From Daedaleopsis sinensis (taxonomy: Eukaryota; Basidiomycota; Agaricomycetes; Polyporales; Polyporaceae): a stretch of 64,000 nt of DNA. The notes beneath the pieces were generated by a model. That model saw nothing but the letters and a program-made list of their open reading frames with translations, made no database searches and had not been told where the DNA came from. Location: positions 3,968,001-4,032,000 of the forward strand of contig CM066304.1 of NCBI GenBank assembly GCA_033807695.1. Direction: 5' to 3'. The position numbers and the translations under genes are program-made. Positions 47,686 through 61,039 of this stretch are shown here, piece by piece. Each line of letters begins with the position of its first letter. Positions within the stretch are counted from its first letter, which is position 1.

Positions 47686-50530
47686 GGAGTGTCTCCATCT
47701 GGAGATCTGGAGGACGAGGCCGATCAGTCTCGGGGGACGTGCGCGGGCAGAGGTGCGTGAGACTCAGACGCACTCCTCGTTCTCCTCACCCACTCACCTC
47801 GTGCTTGCGTCTCCCCAGCACGCGTCCACCGTCCACCCTCTGCACTCGTCCTGCCCGTGTCTCCCGCACTGCGCATCCGTCGTCCGCATCGGCCAGTGCT
47901 GCCGTCCGGAGACAGCCTGGCGCATCATGACGGTGAGTACGTCCCACCACCCGCCGTCCGCTCGGGAACGACTCACGCGACGTGCAGGTGTCCGAAGACA
48001 CGCACCGACTGCCAACACGTCGCTGGCTCCGCGAGTCGCCCGTTCGGAGTCGTCCACGACGCTCACACGGGCATGTACATCGTTCGCGTCTGGTGGCAAG
48101 TGGCGACCGACCTGCTCTCCTCTTCCCAAACGACGCACGCCGCCGTCGAGAGTTCGCAACGAGGATGGCGTGGCATCGTGGCGATCGTACCTCGCGTTAT
48201 CGCGACTCACCTTCATCTGGAGGTCTGGAGTAGCCCGATCGAATTCGGGGGTCTTCCTCGTGCACACCTCTGTCCTGCTCAAGGCCGCTGGGGAGACGGT
48301 GTGCGTCCGTCGTCGGCGTGGACCAGTACTGTCGTCCGGAGCCAGGTTGCCGTACGCGGTGAGTACATCCTTGCATCCATCGTCAATTCGGCGGCGACTC
48401 ACGCACCGAGCAGGCGTCCGAGAGTCGAGATACTCGCCGACAGCAAACATGTGACGCGCCGCCTTCGCGGTGCAGACTCTGTGCTTAGTAGCTGGCGGCG
48501 TCGACGGTCTCAGAAACGTCGCCGACGCGAGTATCCTCGGGCTCGACAGGCTACGCGTCCGAAGTCGCGTACCACGAGGCTCACGCGGGTACGTGTGTCG
48601 TCCGCATCTGGTGCCGAGCGGCGACTGACTGACCTGTTGTCCAGGAGGACGCCCACGTCTCTCGGGCGTTCCCTCGGGTTCGGACGGCGGTGTGGCCACG
48701 CGCACCGGCCGCCACGGTATTGTGCCGGACTCCCGGTCGTACGTCGCACGGACTCGCCTGTGGCACGAGCACTAGCTGTGCTCAGAGGGGTGTGTTCGTC
48801 GTTCGGCACAGACCACGCCAGCGAGTGCGCGCACTGGCACCGCTCGACGCACGCACCGCCGTCGAGCCGCACTATCGCTGGCGGACGGCTGCAGGCTTCG
48901 CGCAGTGCCGTCGGCGGGACACCCCCCACGTCGTCGCAAAACGACTCAGACGGCGGAGGCGGCGAGCTATTGTGTCGGTTCCGAGATGAGTACACGCTGT
49001 CTCGAGACTGTCAGACGTCTCAATTACCTCGTTTCCATATAGGGCTCAAGGTGCGCTTGTCGCACGCGTGAGCGCACGATAGCGCGTCCGAGTCGCTTTC
49101 GGGTCCCGGAGTGGCCTGCGGTATGGCGGGCGGCCGCCGCCGCCGCCACATGCGACGCTGGTGAGCGTGATTGTTGGATGGAACAAGACCTGGCGAGCTC
49201 ACCATTCGTCACAGCTCCAACTCCTGCGCACACGTCTCCGAGTGGTTTTGACGCCACTGGCGGGCTGGACTGTCACTCGGACGGACGGACGGGCGCGCCG
49301 CGGCGGCAACGGCTCTCGTTCCGGACGTTTGCGGGCCATTTCGGGCTTTCAGATGCTGTCCTGGCGGGGGCGGCGGCCGTGGCGCGTCGCCGGACGCGAG
49401 GGAGGACACCGCGTCGAGATCACTCACTACGACATGTCCATTCACGCAGATCCGAGGTGGATCCCGCGCCCTGGACGGCGGACGGCTCGAGTGGCGACGG
49501 CGGAGCACCGCGAGGCGGACGCTCGAAAGCAGCCGCGGGGGCTAGAGTTCAGATCGCAGATGTGAGTATGGTTCGCATCACGACGACGTACCGGAGTCAA
49601 GTGGCGCGCGGGGGGTTGTGTTGTCGAGGGACGCAGCTGGTGGTAAGGTGAGCAAGGTTGGCGGAGGTCTGAGTCGGAGCATTGGCGAGCTCACAGTTCT
49701 TGCAGGTTCTGCGCGAGAAGGGGGTGCTCGGCACGCTTCCGGCGGCGAACACGTTTGATGGTGGGTGCTGCTCTTGGTTGTGGTGTGGTGCGAGCGGTGC
49801 TGATGAGCGCGCGATGCTGCAGGCCCCGTGTTCGGTACGGACGACGTGATGGACTGTTACGGACGGCGGTGATCCCGTCCAGCTGTTCTGGGCGTGCGCG
49901 TTCTCCGCCTCCTGCTCCTCGTCCTGGTGCGCGGGGCGGGCGGCGGCGGCGGCGGGGTGTGGTCGTGCGGCTGTTGGAGGGCTGGTTGGCGGACGGCGGG
50001 CAGGGGCAGGACGAGGACGGATGGAGGTGGTCGCGGATTCGATCGGCGGGGGCAGAGGCGACAAGTGAGTACGGGCTGCATTGATGGACGTTCCGGATGA
50101 GGAAGACGGGCGGAGGACAGCGGTGTGGGGTGCGGGAGCGGGAGCGGGCTGCGGACAGCTGCTGGCGGCTGGACGGAGGGCGGGGGCGTACAGAGAGGGG
50201 CGGACGGAGCAACGAGGGGGGAGGGGACACTCGAGGGGACTCGCCTGTAGTGGTAGACTGACCTGTATGCGATGTGTGCGAGCGAGATCCGGGTGGAGCT
50301 GAGACCGACGCCCCCTCACTGTAGCAGGGAGGACTCCCGGCGGCTTATATCCCGTGGGTAGTCAGTAAGGACGACGATTCGCAAGGCGAGTCTGCAGCGG
50401 TGGCGGGGCGGGGTGGGGGGGAGGGAGACGCGGGCGGAGTCGGCGGACGGACATGGCGGACAGAGAGTCGAGAGAGCGCGGAGGGAGCGCGCTTGGGATC
50501 GGACAGCAGCACAGCCACCCGACGTCATCC
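47686..50530. other. Unit 4: GC-rich block
   Basis: Collinear with 17690-20600; single copy of the 18-bp repeat. No gene model possible. Confidence 0.45.
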
Positions 50531-50616
50531 ACCGTCATCCAGCGCCTGTATCATTCTGTGAGTGCAGTCGCAGACGGAGTGGGCTTGCGGCTGTTTGCTC
50601 ACCTAGCTCCGTGCAG

Positions 50617-51737
50617 CGTGGGGCTTGACGATTGCGGCGCGGAAGGTCGCCCTTCCCCTCCCGGAGTTCGCCCAAAAACTCGCGCTCTTCACCGCCGGGG
50701 CCATGTTCCTACACAGCGCCGCATGCGTGCTGAACGACATCTGCGATGTCGAATTTGATCGCCAAGTCGGTAAGCGAGAGTTGCCGACATGCGCTAGCTC
50801 GAGTCCTAAAGCTAACTTAAATCGTTTGCAGAAAGAACGAAGGAGCGCCCACTCCCTTCGGGGAGAGCGTCTCTGCTAGGTGCTTGGGCTCTGTGCGCCT
50901 CTCTCCTCATCCCAGTTCTATACATTCTCTCCTATGCAGACCAGACGAGGTTCGTTGCGGCATGCATTGTTTAAGGCACTGCTGGCTGACCGTGTGCGTA
51001 ACCTGTCCCACAGTCTCCTGATGGGGTTACTTGGCATCTTCCCCCTCCACGCGTTCTACCCTCTGATGAAACGATGGACGTGGTGGCCGCAAGCATGGCT
51101 CGGTGAATAGGTCTCATGAGCCTATTACCGAGCGCTTCTAACGTGCTAAACAGGCCTGGCATTCAACTGGGGCATCCCAGTCGCATGGATATCCGTCACC
51201 GGCGGCTTTCCACCGTTGGCCTTATGGGTCATGTTCGCCGGAGGCGTTTGGTCAGTGGGCGCGTTGAATGTGAGCGGCCAGTCCGTACTGAATGTCGCCC
51301 CCCTCTCAATAGCTGGACTATTGTATACGACACCATCTACGCGTGTCAAGACCGCGAAGACGACCGCCGCGTCGGCGTCAAGTCGACCGCGCTCCTCTTC
51401 GGCGACCACGTGCGAGAGATCCTCGGGATCATGGTCGCGATCCTCCTCGCGAGCCTCGTGTACTCTGGGTACGCGCTTGGCCAGGGGCTCGGTTTCGCCG
51501 TGCTCTCCTGCGGGGGCACGCTCCTCCACACGGTCTGGCAGCTCGCGACATGGGACGAAGGCAACCTCAAGGACCACCGCGCAAAGTTTGAGGTGAGCGC
51601 GACCGCGGGCTCCACCGCCCGCACGCCGCCCTGTTGCTCATGCTCACATCGTCTTCACGTGCTTCGGACAGTCTAACGGTCCCCTCGGCATCGTCATCTG
51701 GCTCGGGCTGCTCTACGACTACGTACAGTCGCTATGA
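50617..51737 (+). pseudogene. UbiA prenyltransferase copy 5, promoter and exon 1 deleted
   Basis: Same deletion as copy 4. Exons 2-7 are open. Replacement Gly223 to Ala (GTCGCG) and silent Val203 GTC are shared with copy 6. Confidence 0.8.
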
Positions 51738-54700
51738 TCCCGATTCGGGCGCTGATATGTGCGAGTGCGAGGATTCTCTGAGTGCGCGAGAACGGCGGTC
51801 TCGTGGAGTGCTCAGGAACTGTTCGCGGGTGGTTCCCTCCCACGCGGTTGACGGTGGTTGATCATCTTGCATTCTTGTTGCATTCAGGACTCGCTTCTGA
51901 TTGTCGTCTAAAAGGGGAAAGTATCGAATCTATCTCTGCTTCCAACGCAGTTTCTGACAGATCGAGGTGCCTGCCGTACCAGCTCCTCCGACTCGCCCTG
52001 TTGTTCGCTCGCACGACTGCTTCTCGCAGTTGCGATAAGTAAATGCATGATAGTGGGCGTATCGACATGGGCGAAAAGGTAGGAGGATCGTACCTAGTCG
52101 TACCCCATCTTGAGCCCAGCAGAACGTAATCGATCGTCGGAGATCAGCTGTTTGCTGACCTTACCGTTTATGTTCAGTTGCATGATCTCGGCTCTTCCTC
52201 AACATAGCTACGATCAGGCGGCCCTGCGATACACGATTCGGAGTCAGACCCGCCCGGCGTACAGTAGCCGGCTGGTAAGGCCTTGGATTCGATCCTGGCA
52301 CGGTGCCAGTGCTGTTCGTGGACGACGACGACGGTGATACTATGTAGTCAACGCTCAGGCCAGACGAGTCTCAACCGTGTGCTTGAGTCGAGTTCAAGCA
52401 CTGCAGGTGTGTCGTGGATTTGGATGCTATACTCAGTGCTTGAAGTTGCTGATCCCGTCCGACAGCTGGTGTCCCTCCCCGCATCGCCGCGCAGTGTTCT
52501 AGGATGGGGTCGAAGTAGTATGGCAGTGTGCGACAGTGGCGTGCAGCACGCTGAGGAGCGGCATACATCGCAGGAGGAGATCACAGGTGTGCACATTATG
52601 GAGACCGTGACCAAGGACGGGGTCTGCCTGGTGTAGTACGACTCGTCTGGTGCTCCTCAACCCGCCGCTCTCGTCACGGTCGCCTCCGCCTGTATGAACC
52701 CTTCCGAGTCGGGACCCGTGTCTGACGCCAGGCCGAGAATTGGGATCCGGAGGTGAGTGTCGACACAGACGAGGACGGAGAATGCTAGGCTCGGACTTGG
52801 ATCGAGCACAACTTGACGAAGCTTTCAACGCTCACTGGCCAGACCTAGCGTGAAAGGCTGCTAGAGTTGCTTCTTAGCATCCGTCTTCTTGACTACATGT
52901 ACGTACCAATCGCACTGTTGACTACTTCTGACACTCACACTATGCCAAGTCGCCACGAAACGACCACAAGTGCGACATAACTCCTGACAGAACCTCAAAG
53001 TGCGCGTGAGTGATCACGTTGTTGCTTCAAGTGTACTAACACATCGAATTATTAGGGAATGAGGTATACTACTACATCTCCGACCGTATATACACGATCC
53101 TATCTCATAGTAATCCAACCTCTCGCTTCTACTCTCCACCCGGAACCGACAGCGTGTAGTGCTACCAGGACAATTCGGCGCTGCGAACGTCCAGCAACTG
53201 CTCCCTCGTCGGGCCGGGCAGGCCCCTGCCGCACGCGTCCGTCTCCTGCCACCCGGTCAAGATGGAGGAAGTGACTGCTACCGCCATGCTTCCTGCGACG
53301 TCTCGACCCCGGCAGGCCTACACAGACAGGCCTGCCTAATCGTACAGGTAGCGACCGTGCCCTCCGGTAAGCATGTCTATGCTCTAACTACATATGCCAC
53401 ATCTCACGTGGTCCGCCGCGTACGTCTTCGATCAGGCATCACACCGGCCCGCATTGTACGACCTGAAATCTACAAGACACATATCCCCTTCAGGCCGGGT
53501 CCATGCCAGCATGAGCCTGCCAACAGCGACGTGCCGGGCGAACGTCTGGACCGACCCGAACGGTACGGTCGTGCTGCTCAGCCATCCACTTCCGGACGCC
53601 AGCGCCGACTTCTGTGTCATGGGGACACATTCCTATCGCCAGCCACGAGTGAGACGCGCGAGTCGTGCAGAGTACGATGGATGGAACATACCTGACATAG
53701 TATAAGTATACTAAAGCTCTCGCCATGACGACACACGAATGTTTACCTAAAAGGATCCAGTGGGATCAGGAATGGAACATCAAATATATATGCAGAGATA
53801 CGCACCGGTGACACGCCGCAAATGTCGAGGGTCCTGTCCGTCGTCTAGTGAGTACGGCGACGTCAATGGGTTGGCGAAGCAAATGCGAACTAACCTGGAC
53901 AAAGGCTATAGCAGGTCAGAAGCATGCTACCTGGTGGGAGAAGGGAGTCGGGTCAGTATCTCGTTTCGTGAGTCGAGGTGACTACTCATGGCAGCACGAT
54001 GATTTGTCGAGCTCACGAGGTGACTGGACGTGGAAGAGGACCGTCCCGGTGCAGACGTTGAGGGACACAGCGAGCAGGCTATGCCGAGCGTCGGGCAGGC
54101 CGTGTCGAGCGTCGAGGAGAGGACATTGGGAGGGATGGTGAGTGGGGGAGGTGAGTGGGGGAGGTGAGTGGGGGAGGTGAGTGAGCCTGAGGGACTTGGA
54201 CCAGCTCGCGCTCTAGTATTTATAGGGTGTCCAGGTGCGCGCGCTCGCAGCGGCACTCGCCGGTCCCCCGCCGGGCTCGTCGGCCTTACGTTCTGGCTGT
54301 CAACATTCTTGGTACGCACTTCGCCGTCTTCAGCCTACTGATCTGAATATGTCTGTAAACATTCATGTCCGCCGGACGAATCCCAGCTCTCCCAAGTCGC
54401 CGATCACTACCTACTCCTCCACACTCCGATCGCACATCGGGATGGACCTTGGAGGGCGTAAATCGACCTGGCTTGGTTCAATTCCCGTGCCATGGCAGTC
54501 GATACCATGCGCCGTATTCACTCAGTGCACAAATACTGAAAAGTTATCGAGCCATTGAACATAGGACTGCCCGGGCAACTGAACATGTATTTCGAATTCA
54601 TATGTAGGGTCGTTTCACACAGACCATCCACACAGACCATTCCAGTGGAACACCTGCCGGTTGGACCTGCTCGGAACTTGTACGAAAAGAGAATGAGGAT

Positions 54701-54953
54701 TTCCTCGCAGTTTCGAGGAAGCAGGTGGCACTCCGAGTCGCACGCCGCCCTGAGGGTCTGATAACACATACATAATTCATAACTTAACTCACATTCAGGT
54801 CACTCGCAAATTCAGACATTGTACTACGTACTAGGTCGGTACTATGTCCGCTATCCATCTCGAGCTAGAGCTAATTACTTATCCGTGCCGCCGCGTTATA
54901 CCACAGGTGATTATGTAGTTTACCGTGACACGCCGACGGCGGCAGCCCGACAG
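51738..54953. other. Unit 5: 3.2 kb without a recognisable gene
   Basis: Collinear with 12497-15699. Three copies of the 13-bp repeat (54138-54176); hairpin with one arm mismatch. Confidence 0.5.
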
Positions 54954-54961
54954 TATTTAAA
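54954..54961 (+). promoter_or_regulatory. TATA box of the 209-residue gene, unit 5
   Basis: TATTTAAA 65 bp before the ATG. Confidence 0.6.
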
Positions 54962-55018
54962 CCGACCACATCGAGCCTCAGGGCCATCCTAACAATCGCA
55001 CACTGAGACTTCCCTGCC

Positions 55019-55648
55019 ATGACGCCTCTCACATTCACATACATCGACCCGGCAACTGGGGACTCTACAGTCTACACTCCTCCTCCTCCAGACGACAAGC
55101 CGAAGTACAGCGACACTCGCGCTGAGAAGCGGGGTGATCTGCGCGCCATCATGGACGACGACCTCAGTGAGTCTTACCAAGTTGACCTCCAACCCCGCAT
55201 TGATCTCGAACCCCTTCGCTTCACAGAGCGTCTCACCGGCAACCCGTTCGCGGCCATGTGGTGGACGCTCGAGGACTACACCGACAACGTCGTCTGCGCC
55301 TTCGGCTACCAGCTCGTTGGCTGGCCGGGCGGTCTCACATTCACCAACCTCAGCAATGTCACAGGCGGCACTGCGACCCTGCGCCGTCTCCAAGAGCTCT
55401 GGGACGACAAGGTCCTGAAGTTCGTGCCTGTCACGAAGACCGAGCGACTCCTTGCGGCGAACCATCCTGACTGGTTTGCGCCGGCTCGCCAGTGCGCGCA
55501 CAGGCGCAAGTCGACGGCGCCGCGCAACCACACGGGCACATTCATTCGCCCTCGGCGCAGGCGCGACGGGAAACCGAAGCTCGGGCCGAAGACGCCAGCG
55601 TATGTTGTTGAGGGGCTGGAGGACCCGGAGGACCCGATCGTTGACTGA
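55019..55648 (+). CDS. 209-residue protein of unknown function, copy 5
   Basis: Full length. Glu151 to Asp (CCTGACTGG) and Ile176; other differences noted, such as ATC/ATT at Ile61, are silent. Confidence 0.8.
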   Translation: MTPLTFTYIDPATGDSTVYTPPPPDDKPKYSDTRAEKRGDLRAIMDDDLSESYQVDLQPRIDLEPLRFTERLTGNPFAAMWWTLEDYTDNVVCAFGYQLVGWPGGLTFTNLSNVTGGTATLRRLQELWDDKVLKFVPVTKTERLLAANHPDWFAPARQCAHRRKSTAPRNHTGTFIRPRRRRDGKPKLGPKTPAYVVEGLEDPEDPIVD

Positions 55649-58600
55649 GCGCGTGTGCGGCGCTGCTCCGGGACTCGACAAAGTTGCGTAATGGCTCAAT
55701 TTGTAGATAAATTACGGACCCATGCTTGTGAACGTTGAATCCTGTCTTGTCTCTCTTACATTAAATTGCTGTTGTAATTCCAGATCCAGACTTCTTGTTG
55801 TCAGGGAACTGCCGTGTGCCCGAGAGCTTCTCGAGTCTCTCTCAATCCTGGAGTCGGAATTACCGTGAGCAGCTGGGTATTGATGGCCGGGATAACCACC
55901 CTGACGGCGTGACATTCCTCCAGAAGCTCTGATCGGCACGGGCAAGTCCAGACTACGTGCAGCCTCCACACTGACAGGAACCGAGCAGGAAGTGTCTGGC
56001 CCGAGGCGGCCGAGAGCTGCTTCCACGCAGAGATCACTATCCTATGAGTTGTTATTTTAATACTCGAAACTAAACTGTCTGTTCGTTTAAGGCAGCAGCT
56101 GTACGTCTGGTAGCCACTGGTAGTGGAGGCAGTCAGCGGAGAAACTGAGGTGTACACACGACCTTCAGACTTCTCGACGGCCAGAACTAGCACACTCAAT
56201 TGTCACACACACGGAGTCAAAGTCACTGACAGGCATGCACGGAGAAGTGGCAAGCTGAGCGTGACATGGAATGCTCTGAATGTTTTGCCAATCTTCCAGT
56301 CATTCGGTCAGGTACGCGCCGGTCCCTGCAGCTGGCAGAGATGATGACGTGCATTGCCCCCGCATAACACGGTCTGCACGCTAGCTCTTCTCGCATATCA
56401 GGCTACTCAAGTATAATGCCTTACTCATGGCCCGGACTGAGTTTGCAGACACTTGGAGCCTGCCCGGAGCCAGTGTATCGCTCACGATGTTCACACCATC
56501 AGCCACAGGGTCTTCAGGGTCGGGACCGATGCCGCAGCACCTCCTCGGCCAGCCCGGAGACCACTCGAGCACCCACTGGTCTCGAGCACGTCAATGCGGC
56601 GTAGGCGTAGGCGAGACCTCCGATACGGGGAAGTCTCATAGTCTGATCGAAGAGACGACAATGTGCATCTTGCACTTCAGGCGGCCGCCCGCCATGCACA
56701 TGCAGCGGACGACCATCCTCACCCGTCCTGCTTGATGCACGCAGAGAATCGTGTCCAGCAGTGAGAGAGCACGCGAAATGGGCACAGAGTAGCATTGGGG
56801 ACAGACATACGGACAGACGGTGACTGTGTAGGACAGTCTATTCCAGGGCCCGAGTCCCCGACCATCCGAACAGCAATTTTCGCGGGGCGCAACAGCCGGA
56901 CCCCCGCCGGGCGCGATCGTATGCACCACGCCGCTGCGTGGGCAGGCGGCAGGCCGCGGACGACGCCGCACGGAGTGTCTCCATCTGGAGATCTGGAGGA
57001 CGAGGCCGATCAGTCTCGGGGGACGTGCGCGGGCAGAGGTGCGTGCGCGGGCAGAGGTGCGTGAGACTCAGAGACACTCCTCGTTCTCCTCACCCACTCA
57101 CCTCGTGCTTGCGTCTCCCCAGCACGCGTCCACCGTCCACCCTCTGCACTCGTCCTGCCCGTGTCTCCCGCACTGCGCATCCGTCGTCCGCATCGGCCAG
57201 TGCTGCCGTCCGGAGACAGCCTGGCGCATCATGACGGTGAGTACGTCCCACCACCCGCCGTCCGCTCGGGAACGACTCACGCGACGTGCAGGTGTCCGAA
57301 GACACGCACCGACTACCAACACGTCGCTGGCTCCGCGAGTCGCCCGTTCGGAGTCGTCCACGACGCTCACACGGGCATGTACATCGTTCGCGTCTGGTGG
57401 CAAGTGGCGACCGACCTGCTCTCCTCTTCCCAAACGACGCACGCCGCCGTCGAGAGTTCGCAACGAGGATGGCGTGGCATCGTGGCGATCGTACCTCGCG
57501 TTATCGCGACTCACCTTCATCTGGAGGTCTGGAGTAGCCCGATCGAATTCGGGGGTCTTCCTCGTGCACACCTCTGTCCTGCTCAAGGCCGCTGGGGAGA
57601 CGGTGTGCGTCCGTCGTCGGCGTGGACCAGTACTGTCGTCCGGAGCCAGGTTGCCGTACGCGGTGAGTACATCCTTGCATCCATCGTCAATTCGGCGGCG
57701 ACTCACGCACCGAGCAGGCGTCCGAGAGTCGAGATACTCGCCGACAGCAAACATGTGACGCGCCGCCTTCGCGGTGCAGACTCTGTGCTTAGTAGCTGGC
57801 GGCGTCGACGGTCTCAGAAACGTCGCCGACGCGAGTATCCTCGGGCTCGACAGGCTACGCGTCCGAAGTCGCGTACCACGAGGCTCACGCGGGTACGTGT
57901 GTCGTCCGCATCTGGTGCCGAGCGGCGACTGACTGACCTGTTGTCCAGGAGGACGCCCACGTCTCTCGGGCGTTCCCTCGGGTTCGGACGGCGGTGTGGC
58001 CACGCGCACCGGCCGCCACGGTATTGTGCCGGACTCCCGGTCGTACGTCGCACGGACTCGCCTGTGGCACGAGCACTAGCTGTGCTCAGAGGGGTGTGTT
58101 CGTCGTTCGGCACAGACCACGCCAGCGAGTGCGCGCACTGGCACCGCTCGACGCACGCACCGCCGTCGAGCCGCACTATCGCTGGCGGACGGCTGCAGGC
58201 TTCGCGCAGTGCCGTCGGCGGGACACCCCCCACGTCGTCGCAAAACGACTCAGACGGCGGAGGCGGCGAGCTATTGTGTCGGTTCCGAGATGAGTACACG
58301 CTGTCTCGAGACTGTCAGACGTCTCAATTACCTCGTTTCCATATAGGGCTCAAGGTGCGCTTGTCGCACGCGTGAGCGCACGATAGCGCGTCCGAGTCGC
58401 TTTCGGGTCCCGGAGTGGCCTGCGGTATGGCGGGCGGCCGCCGCCGCCGCCACATGCGACGCTGGTGAGCGTGATTGTTGGATGGAACAAGACCTGGCGA
58501 GCTCACCATTCGTCACAGCTCCAACTCCTGCGCACACGTCTCCGAGTGGTTTTGACGCCACTGGCGGGCTGGACTGTCACTCGGACGGACGGACGGGCGC

Positions 58601-59848
58601 GCCGCGGCGGCAACGGCTCTCGTTCCGGACGTTTGCGGGCCATTTCGGGCTTTCAGATGCTGTCCTGGCGGGGGCGGCGGCCGTGGCGCGTCGCCGGACG
58701 CGAGGGAGGACACCGCGTCGAGATCACTCACTACGACATGTCCATTCACGCAGATCCGAGGTGGATCCCGCGCCCTGGACGGCGGACGGCTCGAGTGGCG
58801 ACGGCGGAGCACCGCGAGGCGGACGCTCGAAAGCAGCCGCGGGGGCTAGAGTTCAGATCGCAGATGTGAGTATGGTTCGCATCACGACGACGTACCGGAG
58901 TCAAGTGGCGCGCGGGGGGTTGTGTTGTCGAGGGACGCAGCTGGTGGTAAGGTGAGCAAGGTTGGCGGAGGTCTGAGTCGGAGCATTGGCGAGCTCACAG
59001 TTCTTGCAGGTTCTGCGCGAGAAGGGGGTGCTCGGCACGCTTCCGGCGGCGAACACGTTTGATGGTGGGTGCTGCTCTTGGTTGTGGTGTGGTGCGAGCG
59101 GTGCTGATGAGCGCGCGATGCTGCAGGCCCCGTGTTCGGTACGGACGACGTGATGGACTGTTACGGACGGCGGTGATCCCGTCCAGCTGTTCTGGGCGTG
59201 CGCGTTCTCCGCCTCCTGCTCCTCGTCCTGGTGCGCGGGGCGGGCGGCGGCGGCGGCGGGGTGTGGTCGTGCGGCTGTTGGAGGGCTGGTTGGCGGACGG
59301 CGGGCAGGGGCAGGACGAGGACGGATGGAGGTGGTCGCGGATTCGATCGGCGGGGGCAGAGGCGACAAGTGAGTACGGGCTGCATTGATGGACGTTCCGG
59401 ATGAGGAAGACGGGCGGAGGACAGCGGTGTGGGGTGCGGGAGCGGGAGCGGGCTGCGGACAGCTGCTGGCGGCTGGACGGAGGGCGGGGGCGTACAGAGA
59501 GGGGCGGACGGAGCGACGAGGGGGGAGGGGACACTCGAGGGGACTCGCCTGTAGTGGTAGACTGACCTGTATGCGATGTGTGCGAGCGAGAACCGGGTGC
59601 GAGCTGAGACCGACGCCCCCTCACTGTAGCAGGGAGGACTCCCGGCGGCTTATATCCCGTGGGTAGTCAGTAAGGACGACGATTCGCAAGGCGAGTCTGC
59701 AGCGGTGGCGGGGCGGGGCGGGGAGGGAGACGCGGGCGGAGTCGGCGGACGGACATGGCGGACAGAGAGTCGAGAGAGCGCGGAGGGAGCGCGCTTGGGA
59801 TCGGACAGCAGCACTGCCACCCGACGTCATCCACCGTCATCCAGCGCC
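55649..59848. other. Unit 5: downstream non-coding and GC-rich blocks
   Basis: Collinear with 16395-20621. Short local differences from units 1-3 occur at 56,340-56,470 (e.g. loss of bases around CTTCTCGCATATC). Confidence 0.45.
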
Positions 59849-59918
59849 TGTATCATTCTGTGAGTGCAGTCGCAGACGGAGTGGGCTTGCGGCTGTTTGC
59901 TCACCTAGCTCCGTGCAG

Positions 59919-61039
59919 CGTGGGGCTTGACGATTGCGGCGCGGAAGGTCGCCCTTCCCCTCCCGGAGTTCGCCCAGAAACTCGCGCTCTTCACCGCCGG
60001 GGCCATGTTCCTACACAGCGCCGCATGCGTGCTGAACGACATCTGCGATGTCGAATTTGATCGCCAAGTCGGTAAGCGAGAGTTGCCGACATGCGCTAGC
60101 TCGAGTCCTAAAGCTAACTTAAATCGTTTGCAGAAAGAACGAAGGAGCGCCCACTCCCTTCGGGGAGAGCGTCTCTGCTAGGTGCTTGGGCTCTGTGCGC
60201 CTCTCTCCTCATCCCAGTTCTATACATTCTCTCCTATGCAGACCAGACGAGGTTCGTTGCGGCATGCATTGTTCAAGGCACTGCTGGCTGACCGTGTGCG
60301 TAACCCGTCCCACAGTCTCCTGATGGGGTTACTTGGCATCTTCCCCCTCCACGCGTTCTACCCTCTTATGAAACGATGGACGTGGTGGCCGCAAGCATGG
60401 CTCGGTGAATAGGTCTCATGAGTCTATTACCGAGCGCTTCTAACGTGCTAAACAGGCCTGGCATTCAACTGGGGCATCCCAGTCGCATGGATATCCGTCA
60501 CCGGCGGCTTTCCACCGTTGGCCTTATGGGTCATGTTCGCCGGAGGCGTTTGGTCAGTGGGCGCGTTGAATGTGAGCGGCCAGTCCGTACTGAATGTCGC
60601 CCCCCTCTCAATAGCTGGACTATTGTATACGACACCATCTACGCGTGTCAAGACCGCGAAGACGACCGCCGCGTCGGCGTCAAGTCGACCGCGCTCCTCT
60701 TCGGCGACCACGTGCGAGAGATCCTCGGGATCATGGTCGCGATCCTCCTCGCGAGCCTCGTGTACTCTGGGTACGCGCTTGGCCAGGGGCTCGGTTTCGC
60801 CGTGCTCTCCTGCGGGGGCACGCTCCTCCACACGGTCTGGCAGCTCGCGACATGGGACGAAGGCAACCTCAAGGACCACCGCGCAAAGTTTGAGGTGAGC
60901 GCGACCGCGGGCTCCACCGCCCGCACGCCGCCCTGTTGCTCATGCTCACATCGTCTTCACGTGCTTCGGACAGTCTAACGGTCCCCTCGGCATCGTCATC
61001 TGGCTCGGGCTGCTCTACGACTACGTACAGTCGCTATGA
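59919..61039 (+). pseudogene. UbiA prenyltransferase copy 6, promoter and exon 1 deleted
   Basis: Exons 2-7 open. Shares Ala223 with copy 5; private silent changes at Gln48 (CAG) and Leu136 (CTT). Confidence 0.8.

Larger units (their letters stand above)
41321..50546 (+). repeat. Tandem unit 4 (9,226 bp)
   Basis: Lacks 552 bp at its start (promoter and exon 1 of the UbiA gene) and contains a diverged block at ~46,366-47,685. Variants shared with units 5 and 6 include CAGCAGAACGTAATCG near 42,900. Confidence 0.95.
50547..59848 (+). repeat. Tandem unit 5 (9,302 bp)
   Basis: 5' deletion as in unit 4. Carries the 18-bp duplication near 57,040 otherwise seen only in unit 1, and the insertion CACCGGCCCGC near 53,445 shared only with unit 6. 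Confidence 0.95.
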
